From assembly GCF_013373865.1 (NCBI RefSeq), contig NC_050467.1, forward strand, positions 39,417,132-39,481,131: a DNA stretch of 64,000 nucleotides. Reading direction: 5' to 3'. A program made the position numbers and the translations under genes. This document shows positions 22,360-35,117 of this stretch, in pieces. Source of the stretch: Monomorium pharaonis (Eukaryota; Arthropoda; Insecta; Hymenoptera; Formicidae). The notes beneath the pieces were generated by a model. The model did not search any database. It saw only the letters and a list, made by a program, of their open reading frames with translations, and had not been told where the DNA came from. Numbering within the stretch: position 1 is the first letter of the stretch; each line of letters starts with the position of its first letter.

Positions 22360-24040
22360 GTAATTGCAAAGAGCCTAATCTAGATCCTGACATGGAGTCT
22401 TCTTAATGGGCATGTCGTTGCGTGCTACAAAACACAAAAAGATCCGATAACCGTCTGCCGTTCGAGTGAATTTCACTCGCGTGTAAAAAAAAAGTTTGGA
22501 ACAAACAATCACTGCTACGCGGCGCCGCGTACTTAAGCGAAATCAACATCCTCGTTTTTGATATGTAACGTAAAATAGATAATTACATATTATAAGAAAT
22601 GTTAATTATACATGCAATATTTATTTATCATTTATGTTCAATTATTTGTAGACTTTGATCACATATTATCGCTTTCGTTTAATCAAAGAACTTGACGATT
22701 GCGAAAAAGATTAAAAATGTCAAAGCTATAAAATTTTTTTCATAATGCAGAAATCGAGTCTATTCAACTATCTCATGACAGAAATTCCTGAATGACGCAA
22801 TCGTTGATCGCAATGGAATACCTGTCTGCCTTGTAGATCTTCCTCAAAAGAGTCTCGATATTTATTGTGTGCTATGTAACCGTCTGCTTCTTGAAGAATT
22901 TTATTGATAAAATTGCTCTCGAATAAGACGGCACGCAAAGAGATGCTTAAAAATAGAGATGAAAAGATAAATAGATATAAAAAATAGATAAAAAAAAGTT
23001 AAATAAGTTATCTTTGTGCGCAATCCGTATATACTTTTTTAAATGATCACAAATTTTACATGTTTATGTGTCTTTTTTGCTTCGAAGTTACAACAATAAG
23101 TATACATAAGCGAGAGAAATCTAATATCATGTACAGCCATAAGTTTCATAGAAGATCAGTCTGAATAGAATAACGTGCTCTAAAGTTTGCAGCAAGTATA
23201 CTGCATGCAACGAAAAGCATGCACTTAGTATTTCAGTATTCAGTTATACGTTAAACATTATTAAATAAACGCAGTAGTATGTCAATGTTATTCTCATACT
23301 CCGAAATAATAATATAAAGATTTAAGAAATATATGAAAGTGTGTATAACAGAGAAAATATAATTTTACATTTTAGAATTCTCGCAGAGCTGGGTTCCTTC
23401 ATACAAAGTTCTCTGTAAAATCAGTGGGGAAATCACCGCGCTCTGTGTATACACAGCGTAGCTCCTGTAGTAATATCTAATTTAGAAACACGACAATCTA
23501 CGATAGCGTTGGTTTTGTTACTTCACAAATTTTCATCACGTTAATATCGATTAACACTCTTCAGCTTGTTGAAACATTTAGCTTGTTGGAGCAATTTATT
23601 AACGTGGAAAGAAATAAGAAGCATGCTTTGATATGCAATGAATATATAGATATATTTTCACATATGCGTTATGTTTTCTTAAGAATTTTTTTGTTTTTTA
23701 TTTTTTGTTTATCGATTTTTAATTAGTTTTTATTGTAATTCTATTCTGTTGTTTTATTATTATAGTAATGTATTATAATTTTTAAATATATTTTTGTTTA
23801 AAATAGTTTTTTAAATTAAAATGTTTTTATTTTTTATTACAAGAACACTATACTTCAACTATAAATTATCTCTCTCTCTCTTTTGTAATTTCCTTACCTA
23901 TCTATCTTATTTGTCTATTTGTCTAACTCTATCTTCTTTATTTTTGTTTGACAATCTTACATTGTAACTTTTTTTATCTGTATTTGTACACTTCTAGCGA
24001 TTGTGATCGCTCAATGACCAGTATTTCCGATATGAAAGTT
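22360..24040. other. AT-rich spacer
   Basis: AT-rich with TA, T-rich and CT-rich short stretches and no gene. On minus, GATAG/GTAAGGAA near 23899 is a good donor without partners. Confidence 0.45.
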
Positions 24041-26438
24041 CCGCGTGCCAGTGTGCAATACGCATATCTATCGGTCTAGAACACCCCTTGCTCTCGCACT
24101 TATTTATTTTTGCATTAATCTATTTTTATTTTATTTGCCAACGAAAATCCCGGCTGTCGCCGACTGTGCCGTAGCCGCGTCGCGTCGCGTCAACTGTAAA
24201 CAGAAAGCCATGCGGCATTGCGGCAATCCTATCACGTATGCGCGTGTCTACGTGCACGCGCCGTTCATATGCTCGTCGGAGCAAATATGGTAATGCATTC
24301 ACGCGAAATGTTTTCACGGGGCTTTCTCGAAATACCAAGTCCGCGCGTGAGGCTTCCCTAACGGTTTACAAACAAGCCTGATCGCTCTAGATGGTGGCGA
24401 GCAACCCTCACCGCCACGACGCGACGCGTTTTCGGCACCACATACATACTGGAGCGTTGCAAATGCGTGCGTGTGAGAGCACCAAGAAGGGTGAGGTGTA
24501 CATTTAAAAGTCACGTCATCGAATGCTTAAACTAATTTTTTTAGTAGGATTCGTTCTGTTACAACTGAAATTAGTTTGGGAAAATTAGTTTGAGAATAAT
24601 AATACATAATAATAGGAGAATAATATAGCAATATATTTTTAACCATATTAACGTAGTTTTGAGCAAAAGATAAACTGATGTGTCGCGTAATTTTTCTCTT
24701 TATCAAATATATAAGTTCGAAAATATTCATGCGCTCGATATTTATTTTCACTATAAATAAAGATAAAAGTTTTTTTTACTAGAGCGTAAACGTTTAGCAA
24801 AACAGATGTGTGAGACATAAAAGCAAATTTAAATATTTCTCTGAATATATTGTAAAAATATGTACTATCCGTTAATTCTATAAGCGGACCAATTCGCCGA
24901 GAACCGAAAGCTGTATTATTTTCGCGTCACATTCGTCAAATTGAGTTCTCGCAGTTTTCCACGAAATTTACCGGCGGGCAATAAAGTAATGCCGATATTA
25001 CCGCCGCTATTATCCTAATCGATGTTCGTGATAGTAACACCGAGGGCTTACACGGATCCGATCGGAGACCCCATCAAGAGGATGGCTCCGTTACATTCAT
25101 GATCCTGGCGCGGCGATTACGGTCGATGATCCGTGGTGAAATAACCCCCCGGTTCCAATCATTTCTCCACACCAGGACCGCAGGGCCAGATGGGTCGTGG
25201 TAGAGTTGCGAAATCCTTGGCTAAGCCACGATCGGGGCGACGCGTTTGAAGTCGCAGACCGCGAGGAACGATCGGCGGCGGGTCGAATCGACGGTTCACG
25301 GGCCATCTGTTGTTAAACGGGGAACGTGCATCGACCCGTAATACCTATCTTACATTACGAAATCATCGATGACTAAATCCTCTGGAGCAATTAGCTGGAA
25401 AGCGATACAAATCCGGAGGAAACTGCCCCTCACTCGTATCGTGGATCAATATTCTCTCTGATACGGCATTAGCCATGGGATTTGAAATTTCTAACAAAAT
25501 GATACCTGCCCCCTTGTGCGAGTTGAATTATGATGATCCTTCGTGGGGGTGTTTTTAGAAAACGTGGGAGACTTACCGCGCGCTTTACGCTGTATTTTTT
25601 GTGACTTTGAACTTTTCTGTCAGCGAACGCAATTGTTACAACAACAGAAATTCCTAAAAAACTTTCGAGTTCTATTTTGACTCTATTAGATGATAAAATA
25701 GCACCTAGATAAAAAAGTCAAAGTTATCGGACTTTATACGAAATTTCTCTTGTCGTTTTTTTTTTTTTTATTACATGGCGCATATAATTCTCATTGATCA
25801 CATAGATACATATGCGCAAGACCAAATCACAAATACATCGTAGTCATTCATCGGTAGGAAAACGGGCGAACGATCTCTCCCGCCGTTAATGTCTGTCGTG
25901 CGTGTCCGCGAGATAAAGATATCGTGCATATTGCCACGATATTATGCGATATGGTGCATTGGATGATACCACCACGCGCCGTTACTGCCTTCGTCATCGC
26001 GCCGGACGGTAAATTCGAGCGCAGCCGCGCGCGTATTTGCTCTCGGAAGCGACGATATCCGCTCACGCGTGCCGCGCTCACGGTACGCTCTGATTATCAA
26101 CGAATAATTCCTGCGAACGACGCGCTGTAGCGTGCAAATTTCCCGACAGAACGCCGCGCCGGGCCCGTCGAAAATCATTCCGGCGACGCGCAGGGGGACG
26201 CAAGCGGCCACGTTGCAAAAAAAAAACCCGCTTTTCGCTTATCCCTTGAACTTTGATCCCCCGTGGCGTGCCGCTGACAGGTTGTTCAATGTTTGCTCGA
26301 CCGTTTGTCCTGCAGACCGGTATTTGGTTAATCAGCGAGTTAGTTGTCCATGGTCGAATTCCCGCCGTCGTCTCTCCCGCCATGTCCCGCCCGTTTACAC
26401 GTAACGCGCGTTTCTCTCCATTTCTCTTTCTCGTTCTC

Positions 26439-26440
<2 letters not shown>
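24041..26440. other. three CpG-rich islands with AT-rich spacers
   Basis: GC-rich segments lie at about 24040-24500, 24880-25560 and 25850-26440. Each is open in several frames but none gives a recognisable protein. A short run of CGCGT units is at about 24173-24190. On minus, GCGCG/GTAAGTCT near 25577 and GGCAG/GTATCAT near 25509 are good donors. No complete exon could be built. Confidence 0.4.

Positions 26441-26442
<2 letters not shown>

Positions 26443-26482
<40 letters not shown>
26443..26482. repeat. (CT)n microsatellite
   Basis: Twenty nearly uninterrupted TC units. It lies inside a 170-codon frame where it reads as a Ser-Leu repeat, so that frame is not taken as a gene. Confidence 0.95.
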
Positions 26483-26484
<2 letters not shown>

Positions 26485-27540
26485 CCTGTCCGTTAGTTTG
26501 TTTATCTCTTTCGTGGATAGGATCTCCCTGGACTACGGCTGATCGGAATTTATCGAACGTGTTCGTGCGTTCACGCGTGCAAATATCTATTGCGTGTCGA
26601 GCGATTCGGCCAACACTTCAGATGTTCCCTTTATTTAATGACATGGATCCCGACAGACTTTTTCTTAAAAGGAGTAGTCACGCAGAGTGCAATTTATTTC
26701 GGAATTTGAAATTAAAGAAACTCCTTCCGACCATTTTTTTAGAATTCATCAGACTCATCTATTAATAATTTAGGATATCCATTATCTCTGAGAGGAATTA
26801 TAGAAAAAAGTTGCGAATATGCTTTCTAATGGTCCAACACCTTCTTATTTATCGGAAACTAGATATTGCACTTTATTCACACCAATAAAAACATAATCTA
26901 CTTTAATAGTTAAAGAAATAAGAATATTTATTCATAAATCTTTTTTTTTTTTATAAAATTGGCTAGAATTGATTTCTTCAGTAAAAAGTATATTGCACAG
27001 TTTAAAAATTTGGAACAATATTATAAAAATAATTTACCTTGTAATTTACTATATATTTGAAGACATTTTCAAATTTTTTATTTGTGTTGTCATGTTTTAT
27101 TTTTAATTTAAAAAAAAATATATAATTTAAAAAGAAGTAATTGGTATCAGCGACTTTTCTTTAGCTTTCAATTATAATTAAACAAATTAATTTAGTGTCA
27201 CAATATCATCTTTTTTTGATATTTGAACAACAGTATTAAAAAAGTAAGACCTTACTTGTCACGGATCGAAATTTCGAGTTAAGCGCGAGAAAATACATCT
27301 CTAGGCTTCACGCGCGACGCTTTCTAATCTCCGCGAGATCTAAACAACGCAGCCGGCATTTGCACGCTCAGATAGATAACCTAATCCGATCTCCTACGAC
27401 TCCGGCGCGTATATCGCCCGGTTTCCCTGTCCGCCCGAAAACCAGGAGCGTCCTCTCGGCTTCCGTCGTCTGCGCGTCCTTCGATGTGTGTACGAAGTTA
27501 GTGAGTTTGCGTAGTTAGCGTTACTTGTGCATTAATTGAG
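26483..27540. other. AT-rich spacer, then start of a GC-rich island
   Basis: 26640-27260 is very AT-rich. 27290-27540 is GC-rich and pyrimidine-biased on plus, just before the G-skewed block. No gene is seen. Confidence 0.45.
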
Positions 27541-27549
27541 GATTACAAC

Positions 27550-27715
27550 AGCAACGAGATATGAGGGGGGCGGAGGTACTGAGGCGGGCAGGTTGTATAG
27601 CGGTAGGTAGAGTTGGCGGGGAAGTCGGAGGGATGAAGCGACGGGGAGGATGGGGTCGAGAGGGGAGGAAAGCACCGCGTTGGAGGGTTGGATGCGGAGG
27701 AGTTGGTCGACAAGC
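27550..27715 (+). other. G-skewed block, possible first exon ending in a donor
   Basis: The plus strand is strongly G-rich and C-poor, with many runs of three to six G at loop lengths of about 5-10 (clearest at 27630-27665), so it is prone to G-quadruplexes and R-loops. An ATG at 27561 is open for 51 codons plus two bases to AAGC/GTGAGTAC (exon end 27715). A second plus frame is also open through this point and continues as a charged stretch (DAEELVDKREYKLKRR). The C-to-G skew switch near 27540 resembles a transcription start. Frames in G-runs are easily open by chance, so the exon call is weak. Confidence 0.2.
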
Positions 27716-28060
27716 GTGAGTACAAGCTCAAGCGCAGGCTTCGGTCTCAGACTCTCAGGCACATGGTAACTTTCCTAATCACCGTACGAAGCCCCGAGGT
27801 AGTCATCCGCTCAGCCATCATACCGCCATCTAAGTACAGCAGACACGAAAGCTCGATTAGAGACGTCGAAATCGCGTGCGGCATACGCGGATACCTCTTC
27901 GCTGGATACGTACACCTACATCGATTCCCGACTCGAAGTTCAAGCTCTTCGTGATCACTGGTGCGACACAAAAGGAGACCGAACAGGTCGCGAACAGTCA
28001 ATACGTGTCCTCGATTCGGTAGAGCGAGCCGTTCAAGAACAGTGCTCGCTAGTAAGGAAA
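27716..28060. other. GC-rich tail of island, unrecognised frames
   Basis: Open frames of about 85 codons on both strands. The plus frame starts within the G-skewed block and carries the charged segment noted there. No domain is recognised. Confidence 0.35.
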
Positions 28061-28997
28061 CGTACTTTTACAGTAGTATTTCGTGTAACATACTCTACCA
28101 CGTCTTGTTAACGTAATCTCCATACAAGTTTATATGCTTCATGGATAGCTATTGTTTTTTTTAGTGCTTAGTTAGATAACTTTGAATCACATGAGTCAGC
28201 ACCTATTCTGCTGATCCCTTAGGAGATTTAATAATTAAATTGAGCAGATCAATCAGTTTCTCTCTTTAGCTTTAAGCATTCAGAAAGTAATATATACATA
28301 GTATTACAATAAATGTTGTATTCGTTACATTTTCTCGATAAATACATTACGAATAACATCATGTGTATTTCTAAAGAAATAACATTGTATTAGCAACGCA
28401 ATGATTTCGATACATTTTGCGTACATATGAAAAATTAATATATAAATTTCCTTTCTGTTTTAAAAATAATTCTAGCGCGTGATCGCATAGTCAAAATATT
28501 GCAAAAATAATATAATATAAAGATATTTTAATCTTAAAGTTTATCTTTATTAACAGATAATTGCACTTATTCAGACATTAGTTGGACTTTGTAGAAGAAT
28601 AACTATAAAATACGACATAAAGGAAATAATGTCGAATCCTATTTAAGAAAATTATGAACACTAATTAGATATTATAACAAATCCTCATTCTTATTCCTTA
28701 ATGAGTTTTAATGAGAAAATTTGCTGATTATTTAGTACATTATTACTATTGTTATAACTTATTAATCTGACTGTAAAGCAAAGTTTGCTGTTTGCACCAA
28801 ACGGCACGAGATGGCTTGTTCATAAAATAATGACTGCTTCTCCTTTGTGATATTTCTCGACATCTTCTGCATTTCAGCATTTCGAGAGAAAGAGACAAAG
28901 TACTCGTAATAACTAAGTACTTTGAAAGTACGAAGATAATATTCGTATTGTTACGGGGCCGCGTGCATAACGTCAAAACAAAGACAAAAAAGGCAAT
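28061..28997. other. AT-rich spacer
   Basis: AT-rich, with no gene, RNA or element recognised. Confidence 0.5.
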
Positions 28998-29333
28998 ATG
29001 ACTGATACAAAACTAAAAGAGGACGAATCGTTACTCCACGAGAAATACGAGCTGCGTTTATATAATCATTTCGTGTTGGTTCTTAAAACCGTTAGAGATG
29101 CAGAAGCTCTGAATAGTTGCGTTAACACTATACTAAAGTTGCAAACTTTTGGGATATTTTATATAATGAGTCGGTGGCTGCATTACGGAAAGTTGCTCAG
29201 CTTTAAAGTTTTGGATATGCTTACGAATAAACGATATTACATAATCCGCTGTAAAAGCAAAAATTCTTTTACGCTCATTATTTTGACGAGCCGAAACTTT
29301 ATGGACGTGAGGTCAAACATTTTATATGTGTAA
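28998..29333 (+). CDS. possible small hypothetical protein, 111 aa
   Basis: An ATG-initiated frame (AGGCAATATGAC context) runs 111 codons through AT-rich sequence to TAA. Long frames are rarer there than in the islands. The N-terminus is charged (MTDTKLKEDESLLHEKYEL) and followed by mixed hydrophobic and polar sequence without low complexity. I see no signal peptide, membrane helix or known domain. It stands alone, with no splice signals or promoter that I can point to. By rough reckoning a few frames of this length are expected by chance in 64 kb, so it may well be spurious. Confidence 0.15.
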   Translation: MTDTKLKEDESLLHEKYELRLYNHFVLVLKTVRDAEALNSCVNTILKLQTFGIFYIMSRWLHYGKLLSFKVLDMLTNKRYYIIRCKSKNSFTLIILTSRNFMDVRSNILYV

Positions 29334-30230
29334 ACTGTTTTTGAATATGTGCATAAAATATGTTTTGAAATTGTGGCTATTAGTACAGGGTTATCTAACG
29401 CATGTAATATTTAAATTATTTTTTATATTTCCCATTTTAACTGATTTGTATACAAACAAACATTGGAAATTGTAGCTTGATGTTTTAGGTACATTATTAC
29501 GAAGTTTCAAGTTTCAATCTTTTATTAATAACAAATTAATTATAAATCTTTAAGCAACATCTTGCAAAAAGTTGAATTTTTGTCCAAATTTAAACTTTAT
29601 ATATATCTCGTACATATTTATTGAAATGCAATAGACTGATTCATTCCATTCTTGGAAAAGTTTATTGGTGAAAGGTTTAGAGTTAGAAAGAGGGAACATA
29701 GTTTGATTTTAAAGCCTGGATACCTCGACGCCATTTTCAACCAGTCGACTTTTCGATAAAAGACTCCTACCGAATTTAGAAGAAAGTAAACGTTACTCTT
29801 ATCTCGAGGAAATGTAATCTGTTCCTCCCTTATTGCATTTGGCGCAAAAAGGGATTTTTAAGTGCAGCAAAGTGGAGGCATAATGGAGACCATTATTCTT
29901 ACAATGTGCTCTTCAATGTAGTAGATACAACAATAGAAAAATGCAGATTGGTTTGATTGGATTCAATTGATAATATCTTTCTGAATATATAAAAGACAAA
30001 TGCAAAAATTTTGCTATTTTTTATACATTTAAAACTTATAAATTTTTCTATTTTAATAATCCGACAATTCAAAATAAAAGTGTACTACAGTGTTTTAAAA
30101 GATCTGATAGTTGGCATTTTATACATATTATTTACTTTTTGTAAATATATGAATTTTATATTTAATATTTATCTTTATTAGAGAAATAAATTTCATCGTA
30201 GACATATCGCGATTATATTTATCAAACCGT
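29334..30230. other. AT-rich spacer
   Basis: AT-rich DNA with a slightly richer pocket at about 29640-29900. Nothing is recognised. Confidence 0.5.
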
Positions 30231-32130
30231 TTGAGCGCCGACGGTTATCAGTCAAACTTGTAGATATATGAGCGGCTGTGTGATATCGTAAAACCGCACA
30301 CAGCCCGTGCTGAAGCTTGTGCATCCACTTTATTCATGAAGCGGCAATCGGTGAAAACGGAGGTATGCCTGACGATGCTATCGTCGAAAATCGTTCTATA
30401 TAAACACGGACTTAACCGGCTCCCCGCGTCCCACCGACGGTGGCTCACCCCTTTCCCGATACAATGTAGCCGAAGCGAGATTGACCGGGGTGGAAAGGGG
30501 ATGAAGCAGGACGGTTGGGCAGGGTTGAACCACCGTGCTCCAGCATATTCATGAGCGCTGAGTGCGCGGGGGTCTGAACCAATATACCGCCTCTGTTCTG
30601 CTCGTATGTATGTAGGCACGTATGCCTGTGTGTACACACGTGCAAACGCGCGCGCGCGCACGCACGCGCACACACATGTATATGTGTATGCAAGTATGTA
30701 GGTATACGGAAAACGGCTAGTTTAGTACCGTAAGTAAGGCCGAACCGTTTATTCAGCAGCTTTTGCGCGGTTACGCGACAAGTCCGAAGAGATCCAAAAG
30801 GACGACGTGCCCTCTGGGCTTCCTTCCACGATCTAATCCGTAACACTTTGCAATTTTGCGAAGTCAAGCTTTCGGGCTCGTTTCGTGATGTAACACGTCA
30901 GTCGAAGTTTGGTAATGGGTTCACGTTAAGTTTTAAGCTAGTTGAAGATTATGTCCGCTATCTTGTTATAATTTTTGCTTGTGGGTTCGCTACTTTGCTT
31001 ATCTTTCTTACAATGTAATACTTACAATATAATACGATATTTTTATTATACTCAAATAATCGTTTTGTTCGAGAGATTATTTTATTTGAAGCACATATAT
31101 TTTAATTTTAGAGAAAATGAATAATTTGAGAGAATAATCCCTTATGAGAATAAAAATACATAAGAATATTAATACTGAAAGTACAATAACCGCAAACATT
31201 GTATTAAATGTGAGAGAAATCTTTCCAATTAAATAGTTTTTCAATTATAAATACATAAAAGTTCTTAACCAAATATTATAAAAGCAGGAAAGAAGCTTAT
31301 TCTTTCTGAAAGCATGTTCCAACAGTATGCCTTTTGCACCGAGAAAAAAATATATATCAATGCATAAAATGTGTATCAATGCAATCACTATAGTAACATA
31401 GCAAACGATGAAAATTGCGAGCAAATATAAAAAGAAATTATTCACCAGTCGAATCCGTCGTCTTCCTCCCATTGGCAGTCGAACCCCTTCGGTCCTGAAG
31501 CCAGCAGGCAATCCATACAGCACAGAAAGATTGTTGCAACACCGCCGAAGCAATATTGCAAAAGAAAGCTTTGCCTCTGCAACATTGCACCGCCGATATT
31601 GCGGCAAATGTCCCGCAAGCTTCTATGTTGCACGAGGAAACACAATTACACAGTCGTCTTGTAGGTACTCCGGAGATGCGAATTTCGCGCACAACGACGG
31701 ATTTCCGGCGCGACGAAATCCTCGATATCGCGGAGGATCCTAACGCCAGGTCGCACTTGCGTGTCTCAAAAACGCCAGAGGCATTGTTCACTCGGCCCGC
31801 CTTTCGCGATCGAAGCGGTCCGCGAGAAATCCGCGCGATGTATGCGAGCGACCCAGCATTCACTCGTCGTGAATACGTACGCAGCCGAAGCGCATTATTC
31901 TCGCGAGCGGAAATACATTTCGGATGAGCCCCGTGAACACGTGAAAACACAACACACGCTCGCTCGACGCCAGCAACTCGGAGCGTGCGGGACTTTGTCT
32001 CGAGAAAAAAAGTGCGTGAAACCGCTGTCGTTTCGCAATCCCGCGCGTTTCACGATTTCAAAGATTTCGGCAGATGCGAAAGCGCTCGCATTCCGCGACG
32101 ATGATCATGCTTTTCAACCTAGTTAACAAA
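30231..32130. other. two CpG-rich islands around an AT-rich centre
   Basis: GC-rich at 30231-30880 and 31430-32110, AT-rich between. Many overlapping frames are open on both strands without domain content. ACC/GTAAGTAA at about 30729/30730 on plus is a good isolated donor. Two degenerate copies of a GCAACA...CCGCCGA...ATATTGC pattern occur at about 31534-31561 and 31577-31605. Confidence 0.4.
30647..30676. repeat. (CG)n/(CA)n microsatellite
   Basis: Alternating CG followed by CA units, an alternating purine-pyrimidine tract with Z-DNA potential. Confidence 0.9.
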
Positions 32131-33180
32131 TTATTTAATATTATTGGAATTTTTTATTGGTATATGTGCGATATTTATTTTTATCCGATTTTACTTTGAA
32201 AAGGGATGAATCGCAGGCAGAGCAAGGCTGTTGACGGTTGAGAGCGACGGTTTTCATATGACAAAGTTAAAGAGGCATCTGAGATCTTCCTTTCTTCGAC
32301 AAGAAAGCGGGGTCGGTTGCAAACGATGATCCCGCTGTCTCTGTTCAACACTTCGTGTATCTCTTTGCACTCAGCTTTTTATCCGCTCCGTCTCTTCTGT
32401 CCTCTCTTCTTCCATTTCCCTCCTCTCGTGTTTATGATTCTCTCTTTAGCTTTCGCTCGCTATCACATTTTCAAAGCGGCGTCCTCCTTCGAAAAACGCT
32501 TTCTTATTTGCGACAACGCACCGCACTTGTTTGCCTTCTTCTCCCCCAGACGGTGCACTCGAACGGCAGCTATAATTGAAGAATATTGCTCCGCATGGAC
32601 CGCAAATAGGACGCGACTCTAATTTCATTATTCGCGAAAGAAGCGTGCATCTCCGCGGAGAGAATATCTTCACGAAGGTGACTTTGCCTACGAGCTCCTT
32701 GTATTGCTATTAGAACGCCGAGGCGGGAAAGAGGAAACGGGAGACGGGATAACAAGAAAAAAGTGGAAACTGCCGCACGCCACTCCGCAGAAAATGTATG
32801 ACGCGGTATACCATGGAGGTAAAAAAGGGCGGTTTTAGTCGAGCAGTAGAAAGGAGTCGTTGAGGGTATAAAACACTGTCGTGAGAACTGTATACACATT
32901 TTTCTTTTATATTAAATCACGTTAAGGAGAAATTGGCTTATATGTTTAATATTCAGTTTGTTTCATCAAATTTAGATTAGGGACAGAAGAAAAGGATCCA
33001 ATTTAACGAAATATTCGTGTTATATTTTATTTTTAGAAAATTATTCGTTTTATTATTTAAATCTTTTCTCTGGGATAGTCGCTTCATAAAAGTGGAAAGC
33101 TAATATAATTGATGCTTACAAAGTATTATAAATAAATTACGCTCTATTGCGCGTTATATTAATTCCTTTTCTATACGCTT
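32131..33180. other. GC-rich pocket and AT-rich spacer
   Basis: 32220-32880 is moderately GC-rich and pyrimidine-biased, with unrecognised frames. A TATAAAA lies at 32865-32871 without a clear initiator. 32900-33180 is AT-rich. No gene is supported. Confidence 0.45.
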
Positions 33181-33192
33181 TATAGCTCTTCT

Positions 33193-33290
33193 CTCGTTAT
33201 CTTCTAAACGTTCTTTCAAGAACGCGGTTATCCCCGAGACGCGGTTATCCGGCTATAAAACTGCAAATCGATACCGCTCTTCATTCGACA
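33193..33290 (+). promoter_or_regulatory. candidate promoter: GATA sites, TATA box, initiator
   Basis: A 12-bp direct repeat, ACGCGGTTATCC, occurs at 33222-33233 and 33239-33250. Each copy contains a GATA core on minus (GGATAACC), and another GTTATC is at about 33197. A TATAAAA starts at 33254, and a TCATTC initiator-like element (A at 33283) follows 29 bp later, which is canonical TATA-to-start spacing. The motifs and spacing are visible. Promoter activity is inferred. The sequence after it has no substantial coding frame, so a transcript would begin with a long 5'UTR or be non-coding. Confidence 0.3.
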
Positions 33291-33860
33291 AAGAGACTAT
33301 TTACCGTGTTACTAAATCTATATACCGAATGCCTTGCAATGACCCATAGCATTAACTTTCTTTTTATAACGCTTGTTGCATTTTGCGCTCAATTTCACCA
33401 CTGATGGATACTTTTATCTCGAGTGTTCGGTTGTTAAAAATCGTTGAATGCTGTGAGCTAATGAGCAATTGACCTAGACGACCGTTATATCAGGTTTTTT
33501 TTACAACAAAAGCATCACGTACATCACGCGTTATTTATTTTTATGAAAAATGTTTTTATATAAAATACACAAAATAGTATATGTGTGCATTCCACAAACA
33601 TTCTTTAATCATATCTAGCGCAATATTGGTCCGATGGTAAATTTGATAAATTTGGAGTAAACAAATTTGCTGAATTAAATTATTAACTAATATGTATACA
33701 AAATAGTGCCTTTTAATTGTGTACTTACATTTTTCAGATTTTATGATTTTAGTAACTACTTAAATAAGCTGTGTTATTTACAATTAAAGAGCAGATTGAA
33801 TAAATAATTTTGAAAAATGTACCAACTTGTAGACTTCGGAAACACATTGCGTAGGGCATT
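33291..33860. other. AT-rich spacer downstream of the candidate promoter
   Basis: AT-rich. Only very short ATG frames (for example at 33403, 22 codons) follow the candidate start. No gene is recognised. Confidence 0.45.
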
Positions 33861-35117
33861 TTGGGATTACTTATATTGAAAATTACAATTGTATGCTATG
33901 TTCATTAAAATGATTCGCAACATTATGATAACTTTATTGCGTGCCAACGACGTCGATTTATTTCCCGCCGGCGACACGGCGGAAGGAAGTATAGTCATCG
34001 ATGGAAAACCGCTGTCGTCTGCTGTCTCCGTGTGTATCGGAATATGTACCGCCATGATGCGATCACACGAGCCAGGAGTGCGGACATTTACACGCATTTA
34101 ACCCTTTGACGAGCGGAAACACGCACGGCAAATCAGCGTCGGTGCGAGCGTTCGCAGTGTACGGATTCGGAGCATACATCACCATCCAATTATCACAGCT
34201 CGCTGACGCTAATTTCGGGCATTCAGATATCATTTCATCCGTCAATGGCGGCCTGATTACCAATTGTATAACTCCTTTTTTTGCAACTCGCTCGTTCGGT
34301 CTCTCCCTCGCGCCGACACAATAGTCGCTTTCGGGCCGATCGTGCGGTCCGAGAGTGAATGCTATACGCGAATACGACGGCATAATATGTTTCGGAGGAT
34401 GCCTGTCAATTTTGCAGCTCGCGGCCGTAAACATGACCATTCCATCGGAGATAAAATTTCAACGTTTAGCGGCTAATTTGCCTCGCGCAGAACACGACGA
34501 CGCGCGACGTGCAGAATTACATTACGGTAGCGTTTTAGAGAGTGCTTCACGTATCTGCATATGATTTATTACTTGATAAAAATCGTAATGTTATTAAACA
34601 CGCGCGATTGCACGTCGATTGAAAAGACGAGCGTTTTAAAAATTATTACTTTTTTTCCGAAACTACATCGCAACGACGATTGAATTTCTAGTGATAGCAA
34701 TTATAGATTTTACACGCAGTTTAGTCAATAAGCAATCTTTACGTATATAACATGAAAAAAAAAGCTGGAAAGATAAAAGATAATGTTACAAATATCTCTC
34801 CCTACATTAAACATCTTTTACTTGTTACTACTTACAAATTCTTCCTTAGTAATCTCGTTTTTCAGTATCATAATGATTGCCAATGTAAAAATTCTATATT
34901 ATGCGTCACATTTTTATCACGTCCCTATCACTTATATCGCCATGATCGACAACGTCTCTAATTATAGCGCGTTATTTTATTATTTAGAATATTATTACCC
35001 CCGATACATTTTTCTCCCCTCAACGACGTGTCTCTGAAGTAATCTAATTTTCCCAGTACACAGTGCATAATAAAAACCCATTAGCTGGTTTGTTGATAAC
35101 CCGATTTATCCTCGTCA
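33861..35117. other. GC-rich pocket with unrecognised frames, then AT-rich DNA
   Basis: 33890-34560 is open in several frames on both strands, up to 125 codons on minus, with protein-like composition but no recognised domain. 34560-35117 is AT-rich. I do not call a gene. Confidence 0.4.

Noticed and set aside
26253..26765. 170-codon frame on plus
   Set aside because: It depends on reading the CT microsatellite as a Ser-Leu repeat. Nothing else in it is recognisable.
27570..27595. let-7-like string (TGAGG, then AGGTTGTATAG)
   Set aside because: The seed is disrupted, there is an insertion relative to let-7, no complementary arm is visible nearby, and the surrounding G-rich composition explains the match.
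34190..34205. TATCACAGC, the start of a miR-2/13 family sequence
   Set aside because: The match stops after nine bases and there is no pairing arm upstream.
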